The notes: a model not told the origin generated them from the sequence alone. DNA of 64,000 bases from JBFWUM01 sp050247255 (GCA_050247255.1 JBFWUM010000015.1:19533-83532), one strand, 5' to 3'. Counted from the stretch's first letter, positions 51,830 through 60,896 are shown. A program made the numbers and translations.

Positions 51830-53171
51830 GCTCGGCGAACGCCAGTCGCCGGCGGAATTCCCGCCGCAACAGCAGCAGGTTCAGGGTGATGTGCAGCACC
51901 GTTGAACCTGCTGCGATGTACCACACCCACACCAGCGCAAATCCAGACGCCCGCGCCAGCAGCAGCACCGGCCCGATGACCGCGACGTTGCGCACCAGCG
52001 ACGTCAGCAGCGGCGGCACGCTGTTGCCGAGCGCCTGGAACATGCTGGAGCTGACGAAGACGACCCCGGAGAGCACGAACGTCAGCGAGATGATGCGCAG
52101 GTACTCGGCGCCCACGGCAATCACCGCCGGATCGTTCGAGAACACGCGCATGGTCTGGGCGCCGCCGAAGAACACCAGCAGCGTCACCGCCAGCATGACC
52201 CCGGCGGCCATGCCGGCGGCGACGCGGAACGTCTGCCGCACGCGGTCGGCGCGGCGCGCGCCGTAGTTCTGGCCGGCCACCGGCGCCACCGCAAAGCCGA
52301 GCGCCACGGCCGGCATGAACAGCGCCTGCATGACCCGGCCGCCGATGCCGAACCCGGCTTGCGCCGCCGCCCCGAACGGGCGCGAGACGACGTAGATGAC
52401 GGCCATGTAGATGGCCAGCAGGACGAACTCGCCGCCGGCCGGCAGGCCGATCTTCAGCAACTCCTTGCAGAGTGGCGGCTGCGGCCGCCACTCGCGGGGA
52501 GCGAAGCGCAGGTAGCTCCCGGCGCGCAGGAAGTAGCCAGCCATCCAGGCGTTGCCGACGACGATGGCGATCAGGGTGGCAATGGCGGTTCCGGCGACCC
52601 CGAGCGCTGGCACGGGTCCCCAGCCGAACATCAGCAGCGGCGCGAGCGCCATGTTCAGGACGACGGTCGCGATCTGCACGACCATGCCGGGCCTGAAGGC
52701 CCCGGTTCCGCGCAGCGCCGCGCCCATCGCGACCAGCCCGAACTGGCCGGCCATGGCCGGGATGAACCAGAGCAGGTAGTCGCGGGCGAGCGCCGCCGTT
52801 TCGGCGTCCGCGCTGAGGCCATCGGCGTACAGCGTTCGCGTGGCCATGGCCGCCGCCAGGAACAGCACGCCGACGCCGGCCGAGAGCGCCTGCGCCTGGT
52901 TGAAGACCGTCTGCGCCCGGGCGTGGTCGCGGGCGCCGACCGCGTGCGAGATCAGCGTCGTCGTGCCGACGCCGAGCATCTGCGTCGCGGCCAGGACGAC
53001 AAACATGAAATTGCCGCTCACCGCGACCGCGGCGACCGCGGACGTCCCCAGGCGGCTGACCCAATACAGGTCGACGAGGACATACAGCGTCTGGAAAACC
53101 ATTGACACGAGCATGAAGCTCGACGTCGTCAGCAGATGGCGGGAAAGCGAACCGGTCGTCAAGTCCTGCAT
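51804..53171 (-). CDS. MATE family efflux transporter
   Basis: 455-residue inner-membrane protein with twelve hydrophobic segments. The start LTTGSLSRHLLTTSSFMLVS, then YVLVDLYWVSRLGTSAVAAV and APVAGQNYGARRADRVRQTF, is typical of the NorM/DinF superfamily, which exports drugs or metabolites using Na+ or H+. Substrate unknown. Divergent from dnaB by 66 bases. Confidence 0.93.
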   Translation of the reverse strand: MQDLTTGSLSRHLLTTSSFMLVSMVFQTLYVLVDLYWVSRLGTSAVAAVAVSGNFMFVVLAATQMLGVGTTTLISHAVGARDHARAQTVFNQAQALSAGVGVLFLAAAMATRTLYADGLSADAETAALARDYLLWFIPAMAGQFGLVAMGAALRGTGAFRPGMVVQIATVVLNMALAPLLMFGWGPVPALGVAGTAIATLIAIVVGNAWMAGYFLRAGSYLRFAPREWRPQPPLCKELLKIGLPAGGEFVLLAIYMAVIYVVSRPFGAAAQAGFGIGGRVMQALFMPAVALGFAVAPVAGQNYGARRADRVRQTFRVAAGMAAGVMLAVTLLVFFGGAQTMRVFSNDPAVIAVGAEYLRIISLTFVLSGVVFVSSSMFQALGNSVPPLLTSLVRNVAVIGPVLLLARASGFALVWVWYIAAGSTVLHITLNLLLLRREFRRRLAFAEPTATPALR

Positions 53172-53237
53172 GCAGCAGATGATTCTGCTACACTCCTGCT
53201 TTCCTTCCGAGACGAAGTTTCACAGATTCGTTCCCGC

Positions 53238-54587
53238 ATGGCCGATACGATAGTAGCCGCCGCGGAGCGCACGCTTCCGCACAACCTCGAAGCCGAGCGC
53301 AGCGTGCTCGGCGCGATCCTCGTGCACAACGACGCCTTCAACCTGGCGGTGCAGGTGATCGAGGCCGGCGACTTCTATCGCGACGCGCACCGCCGCATCT
53401 TCGACAAGATGATCGCGCTCAACGAGCGCAACCAGGCGATCGACTTCGTCACGCTGAAGGAGGAGCTTGCCCGCGCCGGCGAGCTCGAGGAGGTGGGCGG
53501 CCCGGCGTACGTGGCGTCGCTCGCCGACGGCGTGCCGCGCGCGACCAACGTCGAGTACTACGCGCGCATCGTCAAGGAAAAGGCGACGCTGCGGAACCTG
53601 ATCTACGCGGCGAACAAGATCCTGACCAACGCCTACGAGGCCGACCAGGAATCGGACCTGATCCTCGACGAGGCCGAAGGGGCGATCTTTGCGGTGGCCG
53701 ACGACCGGCTCAAGGCCGGCTTCGTGCCGATGCGCGACCTGGTCAAGGAGAGCTTCCCCAAAATCGAGCAGCTGTTCGAGCAGAAGCGGCTGATTACGGG
53801 GGTGCCGACCGGCTTCGTCGACCTCGACGAGATGACCCGCGGCCTGCAGGGAGGCGACCTGATCATCGTCGCCGCGCGCCCGTCGATGGGGAAGACCAGC
53901 CTCGTCCTCAACGTCTCGCAGTACGTGGCGGCGCAGCCGGAGCACGTAGTCGGCTTCTTCAGCCTGGAAATGTCGAAGGAGTCGCTGTTCATCCGCCTGC
54001 TCACCTCCGAGGCGCAGATCGACAGCCACCGGCTGATGAGCGGCGCGATCGGCCAGAAGGACTACGGCCGCATTTCGCACGCGCTCGAGACGCTGAGCGC
54101 GATGAAGCTGTACATCGACGACACCGCCAACATCGGCGTGCTGGAGATGCGGGCGAAGGCGCGCCGGCTGAAGGCCGAACACGGCCTGTCGCTGCTGGTG
54201 GTGGACTACATCCAGCTGATGAGCGGGCGCGGCCGCTTCGAGAACCGCACGCTCGAACTGGCGTCGATCTCGCGGTCGCTCAAGGGGCTCGCCAAGGAGC
54301 TGAACGTCCCGATCGTCGTGCTGTCGCAGCTCTCGCGCGCGCCGGAGTCGCGCTCCGACCATCGGCCGCAGCTTTCTGACCTGCGCGAGTCGGGCGCCCT
54401 CGAGCAGGACGCGGACGTCGTCGGGCTCATCTATCGCGACGATGTCTACAACAAGGACCCGAACAACCCCGACGCCGGCACGGCCGAGCTGATCATCGCC
54501 AAGCAGCGCAATGGCCCGACCGGCACCGTGCGGCTGGCGTTCCTGCGCGAGCAGACGCGGTTCGCGAACCTCGCAGCCGGCGCGTGA
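53238..54587 (+). CDS. dnaB: Replicative DNA helicase DnaB
   Basis: 449-residue hexameric helicase of the replication fork. N-domain LPHNLEAERSVLGAILVHND; RecA-like C-domain with Walker A ARPSMGKTS, LEMSKESLFIRLL, VVDYIQLMSG (Walker B) and LRESGALEQDADVV. No intein is present, and length is standard. The stop overlaps the alr GTG by 4 bases. Conserved order rplI, dnaB, alr, radA. Confidence 0.98.
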   Translation: MADTIVAAAERTLPHNLEAERSVLGAILVHNDAFNLAVQVIEAGDFYRDAHRRIFDKMIALNERNQAIDFVTLKEELARAGELEEVGGPAYVASLADGVPRATNVEYYARIVKEKATLRNLIYAANKILTNAYEADQESDLILDEAEGAIFAVADDRLKAGFVPMRDLVKESFPKIEQLFEQKRLITGVPTGFVDLDEMTRGLQGGDLIIVAARPSMGKTSLVLNVSQYVAAQPEHVVGFFSLEMSKESLFIRLLTSEAQIDSHRLMSGAIGQKDYGRISHALETLSAMKLYIDDTANIGVLEMRAKARRLKAEHGLSLLVVDYIQLMSGRGRFENRTLELASISRSLKGLAKELNVPIVVLSQLSRAPESRSDHRPQLSDLRESGALEQDADVVGLIYRDDVYNKDPNNPDAGTAELIIAKQRNGPTGTVRLAFLREQTRFANLAAGA

Positions 54588-55735
54588 TCCGCAGCACGGT
54601 CGCACGGGTCGACCTCGCCGCGCTGCAGGCGAACTTCAAGTCGATCCAAGACTTCGTCCACCCCCGCACCCCCGCACCCTCGCACCCCGCACCGCACCCG
54701 CGCGTGATCGCCGTCGTCAAGGCGAACGCCTACGGGCATGGCGCGGCGCGCGTGGCGCTGGCGCTGGAGCAGGTCGGCGCGGATCTCTTCGCCTGCGCCG
54801 ACATCGAGGAAGGCGTGGCGCTGCGCCAGGCGGGCGTGCGCGCGCCGATCCTGATCTTCGGCGCGTTGAGCGTCAGCAACCTCGACGGCGTGTTCGACGG
54901 CACGCTCACGCCAACCATCTCGACCCCCTCGGCGGCCAAGGCGCTGCAGGCCGCCGCGGCGCGCCGCGGCGTGCAGCTTGGCTATCACCTGAAGATCGAC
55001 ACCGGGATGAACCGCCTGGGGTTCCGCCACGACAACCTGCAGCGGACGCTGCCCGACCTGCTGGCAAGCCCCAACCTGCGGCTCGAGGCGATGTACACGC
55101 ACTTCGCCACCGCGGATGTACCCGGCAGCGAGGTCTTCGAAGCCCAGACCAGGAACTTCGAGGAGGCGTCGAAGGCCGTGGCTTCCGGCTTCAGCCGGAA
55201 GATCCCCCGGCACGCCTGCAACAGCGCCGCGCTGCTGCGCGACTCGCGCGTCTGGTATGACCTGGTCCGTCCCGGCCTCCTGTTATACGGGATCGTGCCG
55301 CCGCCAATGGCTTCGACCATTCCGCTCCAGCCCGTGATGTCGCTCACCAGCCGCGTCGTCGCGGTGAAGGGGCTGCGTCCGGGCGAAGGGGTCGGCTATG
55401 GCTGGAAGTACCAGGCCGAGGAGCCGCGGACCATTGCCGTAGTTCCGGCGGGGTACGCGGATGGCCTCGACCTGCGGCTGTCGGGGCGGGGACACGTGCT
55501 GATCCGCGGCCGCCGGGTGCCGATCGTCGGCGCGGTCAGCATGGACATGATCACCGTCGACGTCACCGACTGCGGCGATGTCACGCCTGGGGACGAAGTG
55601 GTGATCATCGGCCGGCAGGGCGACGAGTCGTGGCAGCAGATCGACGTGCGCGAGATGGCGGCGGCCATCGGGACGATCCCCTGGGAGATCGTCTGCCGCA
55701 TCGGCACCCGTATTGAACGGCAGTACAGCGAATGA
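54584..55735 (+). CDS. alr: Alanine racemase, with two repeat-derived insertions
   Basis: 383-residue PLP enzyme that makes D-alanine for peptidoglycan. PLP lysine is Lys46 in VVKANAYGHGA; YHLKIDTGMNRLGF, GVGYGWKYQA (region of the second catalytic Tyr) and VPIVGAVSMDMITVDVTDC are intact. Two stretches look foreign: HPRTPAPSHPAPHPR (26-40), where the family has a short loop, and ASGFSRKIPR near residues 200-209, read from a GTGG-headed palindrome. Both fall in surface loops, so activity is probably kept. GTG start inside the dnaB overlap. Confidence 0.95.
   Translation: MIRSTVARVDLAALQANFKSIQDFVHPRTPAPSHPAPHPRVIAVVKANAYGHGAARVALALEQVGADLFACADIEEGVALRQAGVRAPILIFGALSVSNLDGVFDGTLTPTISTPSAAKALQAAAARRGVQLGYHLKIDTGMNRLGFRHDNLQRTLPDLLASPNLRLEAMYTHFATADVPGSEVFEAQTRNFEEASKAVASGFSRKIPRHACNSAALLRDSRVWYDLVRPGLLLYGIVPPPMASTIPLQPVMSLTSRVVAVKGLRPGEGVGYGWKYQAEEPRTIAVVPAGYADGLDLRLSGRGHVLIRGRRVPIVGAVSMDMITVDVTDCGDVTPGDEVVIIGRQGDESWQQIDVREMAAAIGTIPWEIVCRIGTRIERQYSE
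54660..54700. repeat. C-rich CCCCGCACC-type tandem repeat inside alr
   Basis: About four to five degenerate copies of CCCGCACC / CTCGCACCC in a row, in frame, encoding a Pro/His-rich loop before the PLP-lysine strand. Confidence 0.55.
55178..55201 (+). repeat. GTGG-headed 20-bp palindrome inside alr
   Basis: GTGG then CTTCCGGCTTCAGCCGGAAG: two 9-base arms around TC. In frame it encodes VASGFSRK. Same architecture as 35213-35236 and 59171-59194. Confidence 0.75.
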
Positions 55736-57117
55736 AAGCGCCCAAGGTCGTCTTCGCCTGCCAGGAGTGCGGCGCCCAGTCGCCGAAGTGGGTGGGGAAG
55801 TGCCCGGAATGCGGCAATTGGAACACGATGGTCGAGGAGCGCGAGGTGCCGCAGCTGGCCGGCGCCGGTGCTGCCGCGAGCCGCTACGCGCAGTTCTCGC
55901 CATCCAGCACCGCGCGGCTGTACGCAGACGTTGAAACGGCCAACGCCGTGCGGCTCTCGACCGGCATCGGCGAGTTCGATCGCGTGCTCGGTGGCGGTGT
56001 CGTCCCCGGCTCGCTGGTGCTGCTCGGCGGCGAACCGGGCATCGGCAAGTCGACGCTGCTCTTGCAGGCCGCGGCCCACTTCGCGCGCGACGTCGGCCCG
56101 GTCCTGTACGCGTCCGCAGAGGAATCCGAGCATCAGATCAAGAGCCGCGGCGATCGCCTCGGAGTCGGCGCGGCGCCGTTGTACCTGCTGGCGGAGACCT
56201 GCGTCGAGCGCATCCTCGAGGAGATCGCGCGCCTCAAGCCGGCGCTGGTGATCATCGACTCGGTGCAGACGATCTTCTCGCTCAAGTTCCAGTCGGCGCC
56301 CGGCAGCATCGGGCAGGTGCGCGAGGCGGCGACGCAGTTCCTGTTCGCGGCCAAGGGGCAGAACATCCCCACGGTGCTCGTCGGCCACGTCACGAAGGAT
56401 GGCAACCTTGCCGGCCCCAAGGTGCTCGAGCACGTCGTCGACACCGTGCTGTACTTCGAGGGCGAGCGGCACCACTCGCAGCGGGTCGTCCGCGCCGTCA
56501 AGAACCGCTTTGGGGCCGTCAGCGAGCTCGGGGTGTTCGAGATGACCGGCACCGGGCTCAAGCCGGTGCCCAACCCGTCGCAGCTGTTCCTCTCGGAGCG
56601 CGCCGCGGGGACGCCGGGGTCCGCCGTGCTGTGCTGCGTCGAGGGGTCGCGGCCGATCCTCGTGGAGGTGCAGGCGCTTGTCAGCACCAGCACCTACGGC
56701 AACGCGCGGCGGATGGCGATCGGCATCGACCAGAACCGGCTGTCGTTGCTGCTGGCGGTGCTCGAGAAGCGCGCCGGCCTGAACCTGGCGGGCGACGATG
56801 TGTACGTAAATATTGCCGGCGGCATGGCGGTCGACGAGCCGGCGGCCGACTTGAGCGTGATCGCCGCCGTGGCGTCCAGCGTGCGAAACCGTGCACTCGC
56901 CCCGGGGACGGCGGTGTTCGGAGAGGTGGGCCTGAGTGGCGAAATTCGGGGTATTCCCCAAGCGGCGCTCCGGGTCCGGGAGGCCGCACAAATGGGGTTT
57001 TCCCATATCGTCCTGCCCGCCAGTAACTTGGACCCGGCGGATTTGGCCCCTGGCGCCGGCCCCGAGCTGATTGGCGTCCGGACCGTGGGGGAGGCCCTCG
57101 ATCACCTCATCACTTGA
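55732..57117 (+). CDS. radA: DNA repair protein RadA
   Basis: 461-residue RecA-related protein for branch migration in recombination. N-terminal zinc finger (CQECGAQSPKWVGKCPECGN), Walker A GEPGIGKST, the RadA-specific KNRFG motif (AVKNRFGAVSEL), and a C-terminal Lon-like domain (GGMAVDEPAADLSVIAAVAS, GEVGLSGEIRGIPQAALRV). Length is standard. ATGA overlap with alr. A T-run follows the stop but no clear hairpin precedes it. Confidence 0.97.
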   Translation: MKAPKVVFACQECGAQSPKWVGKCPECGNWNTMVEEREVPQLAGAGAAASRYAQFSPSSTARLYADVETANAVRLSTGIGEFDRVLGGGVVPGSLVLLGGEPGIGKSTLLLQAAAHFARDVGPVLYASAEESEHQIKSRGDRLGVGAAPLYLLAETCVERILEEIARLKPALVIIDSVQTIFSLKFQSAPGSIGQVREAATQFLFAAKGQNIPTVLVGHVTKDGNLAGPKVLEHVVDTVLYFEGERHHSQRVVRAVKNRFGAVSELGVFEMTGTGLKPVPNPSQLFLSERAAGTPGSAVLCCVEGSRPILVEVQALVSTSTYGNARRMAIGIDQNRLSLLLAVLEKRAGLNLAGDDVYVNIAGGMAVDEPAADLSVIAAVASSVRNRALAPGTAVFGEVGLSGEIRGIPQAALRVREAAQMGFSHIVLPASNLDPADLAPGAGPELIGVRTVGEALDHLIT

Positions 57118-57197
57118 TTTTTTTGAGCCGGGCCTTTAAGGTTCACCCTTCGCGGCGTTCTTAACCTCCTCTTAACATTGCCGCGGGGGATGCCCTC

Positions 57198-58292
57198 ATG
57201 ACCTGGTTCGTGCTCGCACGTGTGCTCTTCGTCGCGGCCGTTGGTTACGCCGGTTACCAGCTCCACCCCCTCGTCGGAAACCCCATTCCCAACCTGCTGT
57301 TCGGGCTCGCCATGGGCGGGCTGTTCGTCTTCCTCGAGATACGCCTTCGTGAAATTTCCGTCATCCATTTGCTGGGGGCCCTGATCGGGGGGGCCGTCGG
57401 CCTGGCGGCCGCCAAGACCATCGGCGCCGCGCTGTACTGGGCCAACGTGGATGACGCGCGCGTCGTCTTTCTTCACAGCCTGATCCTGCTGGGGCTGCCG
57501 TACCTGGGCCTCGCGATCGGCATCCGCAACAGCGAGTGGCTTGAGCCGGCGCGCCTCATGGGGCTGTTCCAGACCTCCGGCCCGCGCCGCCGCTACCGCG
57601 TGCTGGATACGAGCGTGATCATCGACGGCCGCATTGCCGACATCTGCGAAACCGGTTTCATGGACGGGACGCTGGTCATCCCGCAGTTCGTGCTGAAGGA
57701 ACTGCAGCTGGTGGCCGATTCGTCGGATTCGATGAAGCGCAATCGCGGCCGCCGCGGGCTCGACATCCTGCAGAAGATCCAGAAGATGTCCGGCATCGAC
57801 GTGACGATCTCGGACGTCGACTTTCCCGAGGTGCGCGAGGTCGACCTGAAGTTGATCGAGCTGGCGCGCACGCTCGAGGGGAAGATCGTCACCAACGACT
57901 TCAACCTGAACAAGGTCGCGCAGCTGCGCGGCGTGCAGGTGCTCAACATCAACGAGCTGGCGAACTCGCTGAAGCCCGTGGTCCTGCCCGGTGAGCTGAT
58001 GAAGGTCTTCATCCTCAAGGAAGGCAAGGAATACAACCAGGGCGTCGCCTACCTGGACGACGGCACGATGGTCGTGGTCGACAACGCGCGCAAGATGATC
58101 GGCAAGACGATCGACGTGGTCGTCACCAGCGTGCTGCAGACCACTGCCGGCAAGATGATCTTCGGCCGCTACATCGATCCGCAGATGGCGGTGCAGGCGG
58201 CGCCGGCGCAGCAGGCCGCGCCGGTTGCCGAGCCCGCGCGCCCGCGCCCGCAGGCCCCGCCTGCTCAGGCGACCGCGGCAGCGGGGAAGTAG
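57198..58292 (+). CDS. Membrane PIN/TRAM domain protein (YacL-like)
   Basis: 364-residue protein. Four hydrophobic segments in residues 1-115, then a PIN domain (about 130-260) opening RVLDTSVIIDGRIADICETG with acidic residues for metal binding and VTNDFNLNKVAQLRG near its end, then a TRAM domain (about 280-335; EGKEYNQGVAYLDDGTMVVV). An Ala/Pro/Gln-rich tail ends the protein. Homologues (B. subtilis YacL) are membrane-bound putative nucleases often near radA, as here. It is the first gene after an 80-base gap, so may have its own promoter. Confidence 0.92.
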   Translation: MTWFVLARVLFVAAVGYAGYQLHPLVGNPIPNLLFGLAMGGLFVFLEIRLREISVIHLLGALIGGAVGLAAAKTIGAALYWANVDDARVVFLHSLILLGLPYLGLAIGIRNSEWLEPARLMGLFQTSGPRRRYRVLDTSVIIDGRIADICETGFMDGTLVIPQFVLKELQLVADSSDSMKRNRGRRGLDILQKIQKMSGIDVTISDVDFPEVREVDLKLIELARTLEGKIVTNDFNLNKVAQLRGVQVLNINELANSLKPVVLPGELMKVFILKEGKEYNQGVAYLDDGTMVVVDNARKMIGKTIDVVVTSVLQTTAGKMIFGRYIDPQMAVQAAPAQQAAPVAEPARPRPQAPPAQATAAAGK

Positions 58293-58355
58293 AATCTAGG
58301 GATTCCTCCTTTCCACTGGTGGCGGACGGTCTTTTTCCTGATTCCCGCCATCAGT

Positions 58356-59048
58356 GTGTACACGATCATCCTCGGCACGCTGTCGATCGGGTCGAGCCTG
58401 TTCGAGAAGCGCGGCTACTTCGCGCACTGGTGCGCCCGGACGTGGGCACGGCTGATCCTCGTGACCACCGGCGTGCGCGTCGCGGTACGCGGGCTGGAGC
58501 GGCTCACGCCGGGCGCCACCTACGTGTTCGTGTCCAACCACCAGAGCATCTACGACATCCCGGTGCTGTTCTGGTCGCTGCCGTTCCAGCTGCGCATCAT
58601 CGCCAAGGAGTCGCTCGGCAACTTCCCGTTCCTCGGGTGGCACCTGCGGCGTACGGGGCACATGCTGGTCGATCGCAGCCGGCCGGACCGCTCGAAGATC
58701 TTCGGGTGGGCGTCGCGGCTGACCTCGCAGGGGCTTTCGCTGATCGTGTTTCCGGAGGGGACGCGCAGCCGTGACGGCCGCGTCGGCCGGTTCAAGGGCG
58801 GCAGCTTCTACCTGGCGCTGCAGGCGGGCCTGCCCGTCGTGCCGCTGTCGATCGTCGGCAGCCGTCACGTGATGCTCAAGGGACGCCTGGCGACGTATCC
58901 CGGCGATGTGACGCTGGTCGTGCACGAGCCGATCGACACGACCGGAATGGAAGACATGGACGCGCGCCAGTTCGGCGAGCGCGTGCGCCAGGTGCTGGCG
59001 CCGGATGCGGAAGCAGACGTAACCGATGACGTTCACGCTCGCGCCTGA
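58356..59048 (+). CDS. plsC: 1-acyl-sn-glycerol-3-phosphate acyltransferase
   Basis: 230-residue membrane-bound acyltransferase that converts lysophosphatidate to phosphatidate. Motif I NHQSIYDIPV (H-x4-D), KESLGNFPFLGW, motif III FPEGTRSRDG and VPLSIVGSRHVM are present. The GTG at 58356 is the first ordinary start, but the frame is open upstream back to 58293 and reads WWRTVFFLIPAIS just before it, which looks like the family's true first membrane helix. The only possible start there is a rare ATT (58302), so the true N-terminus is unsure. Ends 23 bases inside the next gene. Confidence 0.88.
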   Translation: MYTIILGTLSIGSSLFEKRGYFAHWCARTWARLILVTTGVRVAVRGLERLTPGATYVFVSNHQSIYDIPVLFWSLPFQLRIIAKESLGNFPFLGWHLRRTGHMLVDRSRPDRSKIFGWASRLTSQGLSLIVFPEGTRSRDGRVGRFKGGSFYLALQAGLPVVPLSIVGSRHVMLKGRLATYPGDVTLVVHEPIDTTGMEDMDARQFGERVRQVLAPDAEADVTDDVHARA

Positions 59049-59661
59049 ACTCGACGCCATCGTGCGCCCGGGAGTGCTGCACCTCGAAGGAGCCACGGTC
59101 GTCGAGCGCGAGCCGCGCCTCGACGTGCCGCTGGCCGCGGTGGAGAGCGCCATCCGGTCGGCCGGCGATGGTGGCTTCCGCCTTCAGGCGGAAGACGTCC
59201 GCACGATGTACAAGCGCGTCGGCATCGACCCGACCAAGCGGCGCCCGTCGTCAGAAGCGCTGCTCCGCCGCGTGCTCAAGGGCGACCCGCTGCCCCGCAT
59301 CAACTCGGTGGTCGATGTCTGCAACTGGTGCTCGGTGGAGTTCCAACTGCCCTACGGGCTGTACGACGCCGACCGCATCGAAGGCGACGTCACCCTGCGC
59401 ATCGGCCGCGACGGGGAGTCGTACCCCGGCATCCGCAAGGACGACGTGCACGTGGGCGGACGGATCACGCTGGCCGACGCCACTGGCGCGTTCGGCAACC
59501 CGACATCCGACTCGGCGCGCACCATGGTGACCACGGCGACGTCGCGCGTGTTGCTGGTGGTGTTCGCGCCGCGATCCGTGGCGCCCGGACGCCTGGACGA
59601 GGTCATCGACATCACCGCCGTGCGCATGCACGAGTACGCCGGCGCGACTAGAATCGTCTAG
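59026..59661 (+). CDS. B3/4 tRNA-binding-like domain protein
   Basis: 211-residue cytosolic protein related to the B3/B4 editing domain of phenylalanyl-tRNA synthetase beta subunit. RTMYKRVGIDPTKRRPSSEA, LLRRVLKGDPLPRINSVVDV and NWCSVEFQLPYGLYDADRI are characteristic of these stand-alone proteins; a trans-editing role is inferred for some. Residues about 47-57 (GDGGFRLQAED) come from a GTGG-headed palindrome at 59171-59194 and look inserted. TAGTG overlap with ispDF. Confidence 0.87.
   Translation: MTFTLAPELDAIVRPGVLHLEGATVVEREPRLDVPLAAVESAIRSAGDGGFRLQAEDVRTMYKRVGIDPTKRRPSSEALLRRVLKGDPLPRINSVVDVCNWCSVEFQLPYGLYDADRIEGDVTLRIGRDGESYPGIRKDDVHVGGRITLADATGAFGNPTSDSARTMVTTATSRVLLVVFAPRSVAPGRLDEVIDITAVRMHEYAGATRIV
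59171..59194 (+). repeat. GTGG-headed 20-bp palindrome inside B3/4 gene
   Basis: GTGG then CTTCCGCCTTCAGGCGGAAG. Relative to the alr copy both arms differ at matching positions (GGC to GCC, paired), so the hairpin is preserved. Encodes GGFRLQAED in frame. Confidence 0.75.
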
Positions 59662-60809
59662 TGCGCGTCACCGCGATCATCGCTGCCGGCGGGCGCGGCT
59701 CGCGCCTCGGCTCCACGCAGCCGAAGCAGCTGCTGGCAATCGGCGGCCGCACGATCCTGGCGCGCAGCCTCGACGCGTTCGTCCGGCATCCGCGGATCGA
59801 CGGCGTCATCGTCGCGCTGCCCGCGGATGTGGCGGCCGACCCGCCGGCCTACCTCCGCGACCCACGCGTCACGCTTGTCGAAGGGGGCGATCGCCGGCAG
59901 GACTCGGTCGCGCGCGCGTTTGCCCGCGTGCCTGACGGGACCGACATCGTGATCATTCACGACGCCGCCAGGCCGTTTGCGACTGCCTCGCTCATCGACC
60001 GGACGATCGACGCGGCTGATGCCTACGGGGCGGCGATTGCGGCGCTGCCAGTGACCGACACGGTAAAGCGTGCCGATGCGCGCCGCGTGATCGTCGACAC
60101 GATCCCACGGTCGGAGATCTTCCTCGCCCAGACGCCGCAGGCGTTTCGGACGTCGGTGCTGCGCGAGGCGCTGGCAGCAGCCGACGGGGCGGGAGAGGCC
60201 ACGGACGAGGCCATGCTCGCCGAGCGCGCCGGGCACCGCGTCCGGCTGGTGGATGGGGAGCAGGGGAACATCAAGATCACCACCGCAGCGGACCTGGAGA
60301 TGGCGGAAACGATGATCGGTGGCAAGGTGGGGGCCGTGCGGATCGGCAACGGATACGACCTGCACGTGCTCGTGGCCGGGCGGCCGCTCGTACTCGGCGG
60401 CGTGCCCATCCCGTTCGACAAGGGACTGCAGGGGCATTCCGATGCCGACGCGGTGTGCCACGCCGTGACCGACGCCGTGCTTGGGGCCGCGGGCGCCGGC
60501 GACATCGGGCGCCACTTCCCCGACACCGACGCGGCCTGGAAGGGGGCCGACAGCATCGCCCTCCTCACGCGTGCCGTCGCGATCGTGCGAGACGCCGGCT
60601 ACCGCGTCAGCAACGTCGACGTCGTCGTCGTCGCGCAGCAACCGAAACTGTCGCCGCACGTCGACGCCATGCGCGCCAACCTGGCCCGCGCGCTGGGCGT
60701 GAACCCGTCGCAGGTGAGCGTCAAGGGCAAGACGAACGAAGGCGTGGACGCCGTCGGTCGCGGCGACGCGATCGCCGTGCACGCCGTCGCGCTGGTTACA
60801 GGACTGTAA
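59661..60809 (+). CDS. ispDF: Bifunctional IspD/IspF MEP pathway enzyme
   Basis: 382-residue fusion. IspD (1-222): AIIAAGGRGSRLGSTQPKQL nucleotide loop and VTDTVKRADARRVIVDT, transfers CMP to MEP. IspF (about 226-382): NGYDLHVLVAGRPLVLGGVP with metal-binding Asp/His, GHSDADAVCHAVTDAVLGAA, and VSVKGKTNEGVDAVGRGDAI, makes the cyclic diphosphate. The enzyme between them, IspE, is encoded at 46610. GTG start overlaps the previous stop. The stop codon TAA is the first three bases of a 33-bp inverted repeat. Confidence 0.96.
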   Translation: MRVTAIIAAGGRGSRLGSTQPKQLLAIGGRTILARSLDAFVRHPRIDGVIVALPADVAADPPAYLRDPRVTLVEGGDRRQDSVARAFARVPDGTDIVIIHDAARPFATASLIDRTIDAADAYGAAIAALPVTDTVKRADARRVIVDTIPRSEIFLAQTPQAFRTSVLREALAAADGAGEATDEAMLAERAGHRVRLVDGEQGNIKITTAADLEMAETMIGGKVGAVRIGNGYDLHVLVAGRPLVLGGVPIPFDKGLQGHSDADAVCHAVTDAVLGAAGAGDIGRHFPDTDAAWKGADSIALLTRAVAIVRDAGYRVSNVDVVVVAQQPKLSPHVDAMRANLARALGVNPSQVSVKGKTNEGVDAVGRGDAIAVHAVALVTGL

Positions 60810-60891
60810 TGGGGTCGGGAGTCATTTCTTTAGGACAGTTCGACTGACAATGAGGAGGACTGTCCTAAAGAAATGACTCCCGACCCCATTA
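60807..60891. repeat. Perfect 33-bp inverted repeat (REP/RAYT-like hairpin)
   Basis: Left arm 60807-60839 (begins TAATGGGGTCGGGAGTCATT) is perfectly complementary to 60859-60891; the loop 60840-60858 has 19 bases and contains GAGGAGG. The GGGGTCGGGAGTCATTT motif resembles ends recognised by IS200-like REP-associated transposases (from memory). It fills the gap between ispDF and gltX; the ATG of gltX lies 5 bases after it. It could also stop transcription or hide a translation start. Confidence 0.85.
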
Positions 60892-60896
60892 CGAAA

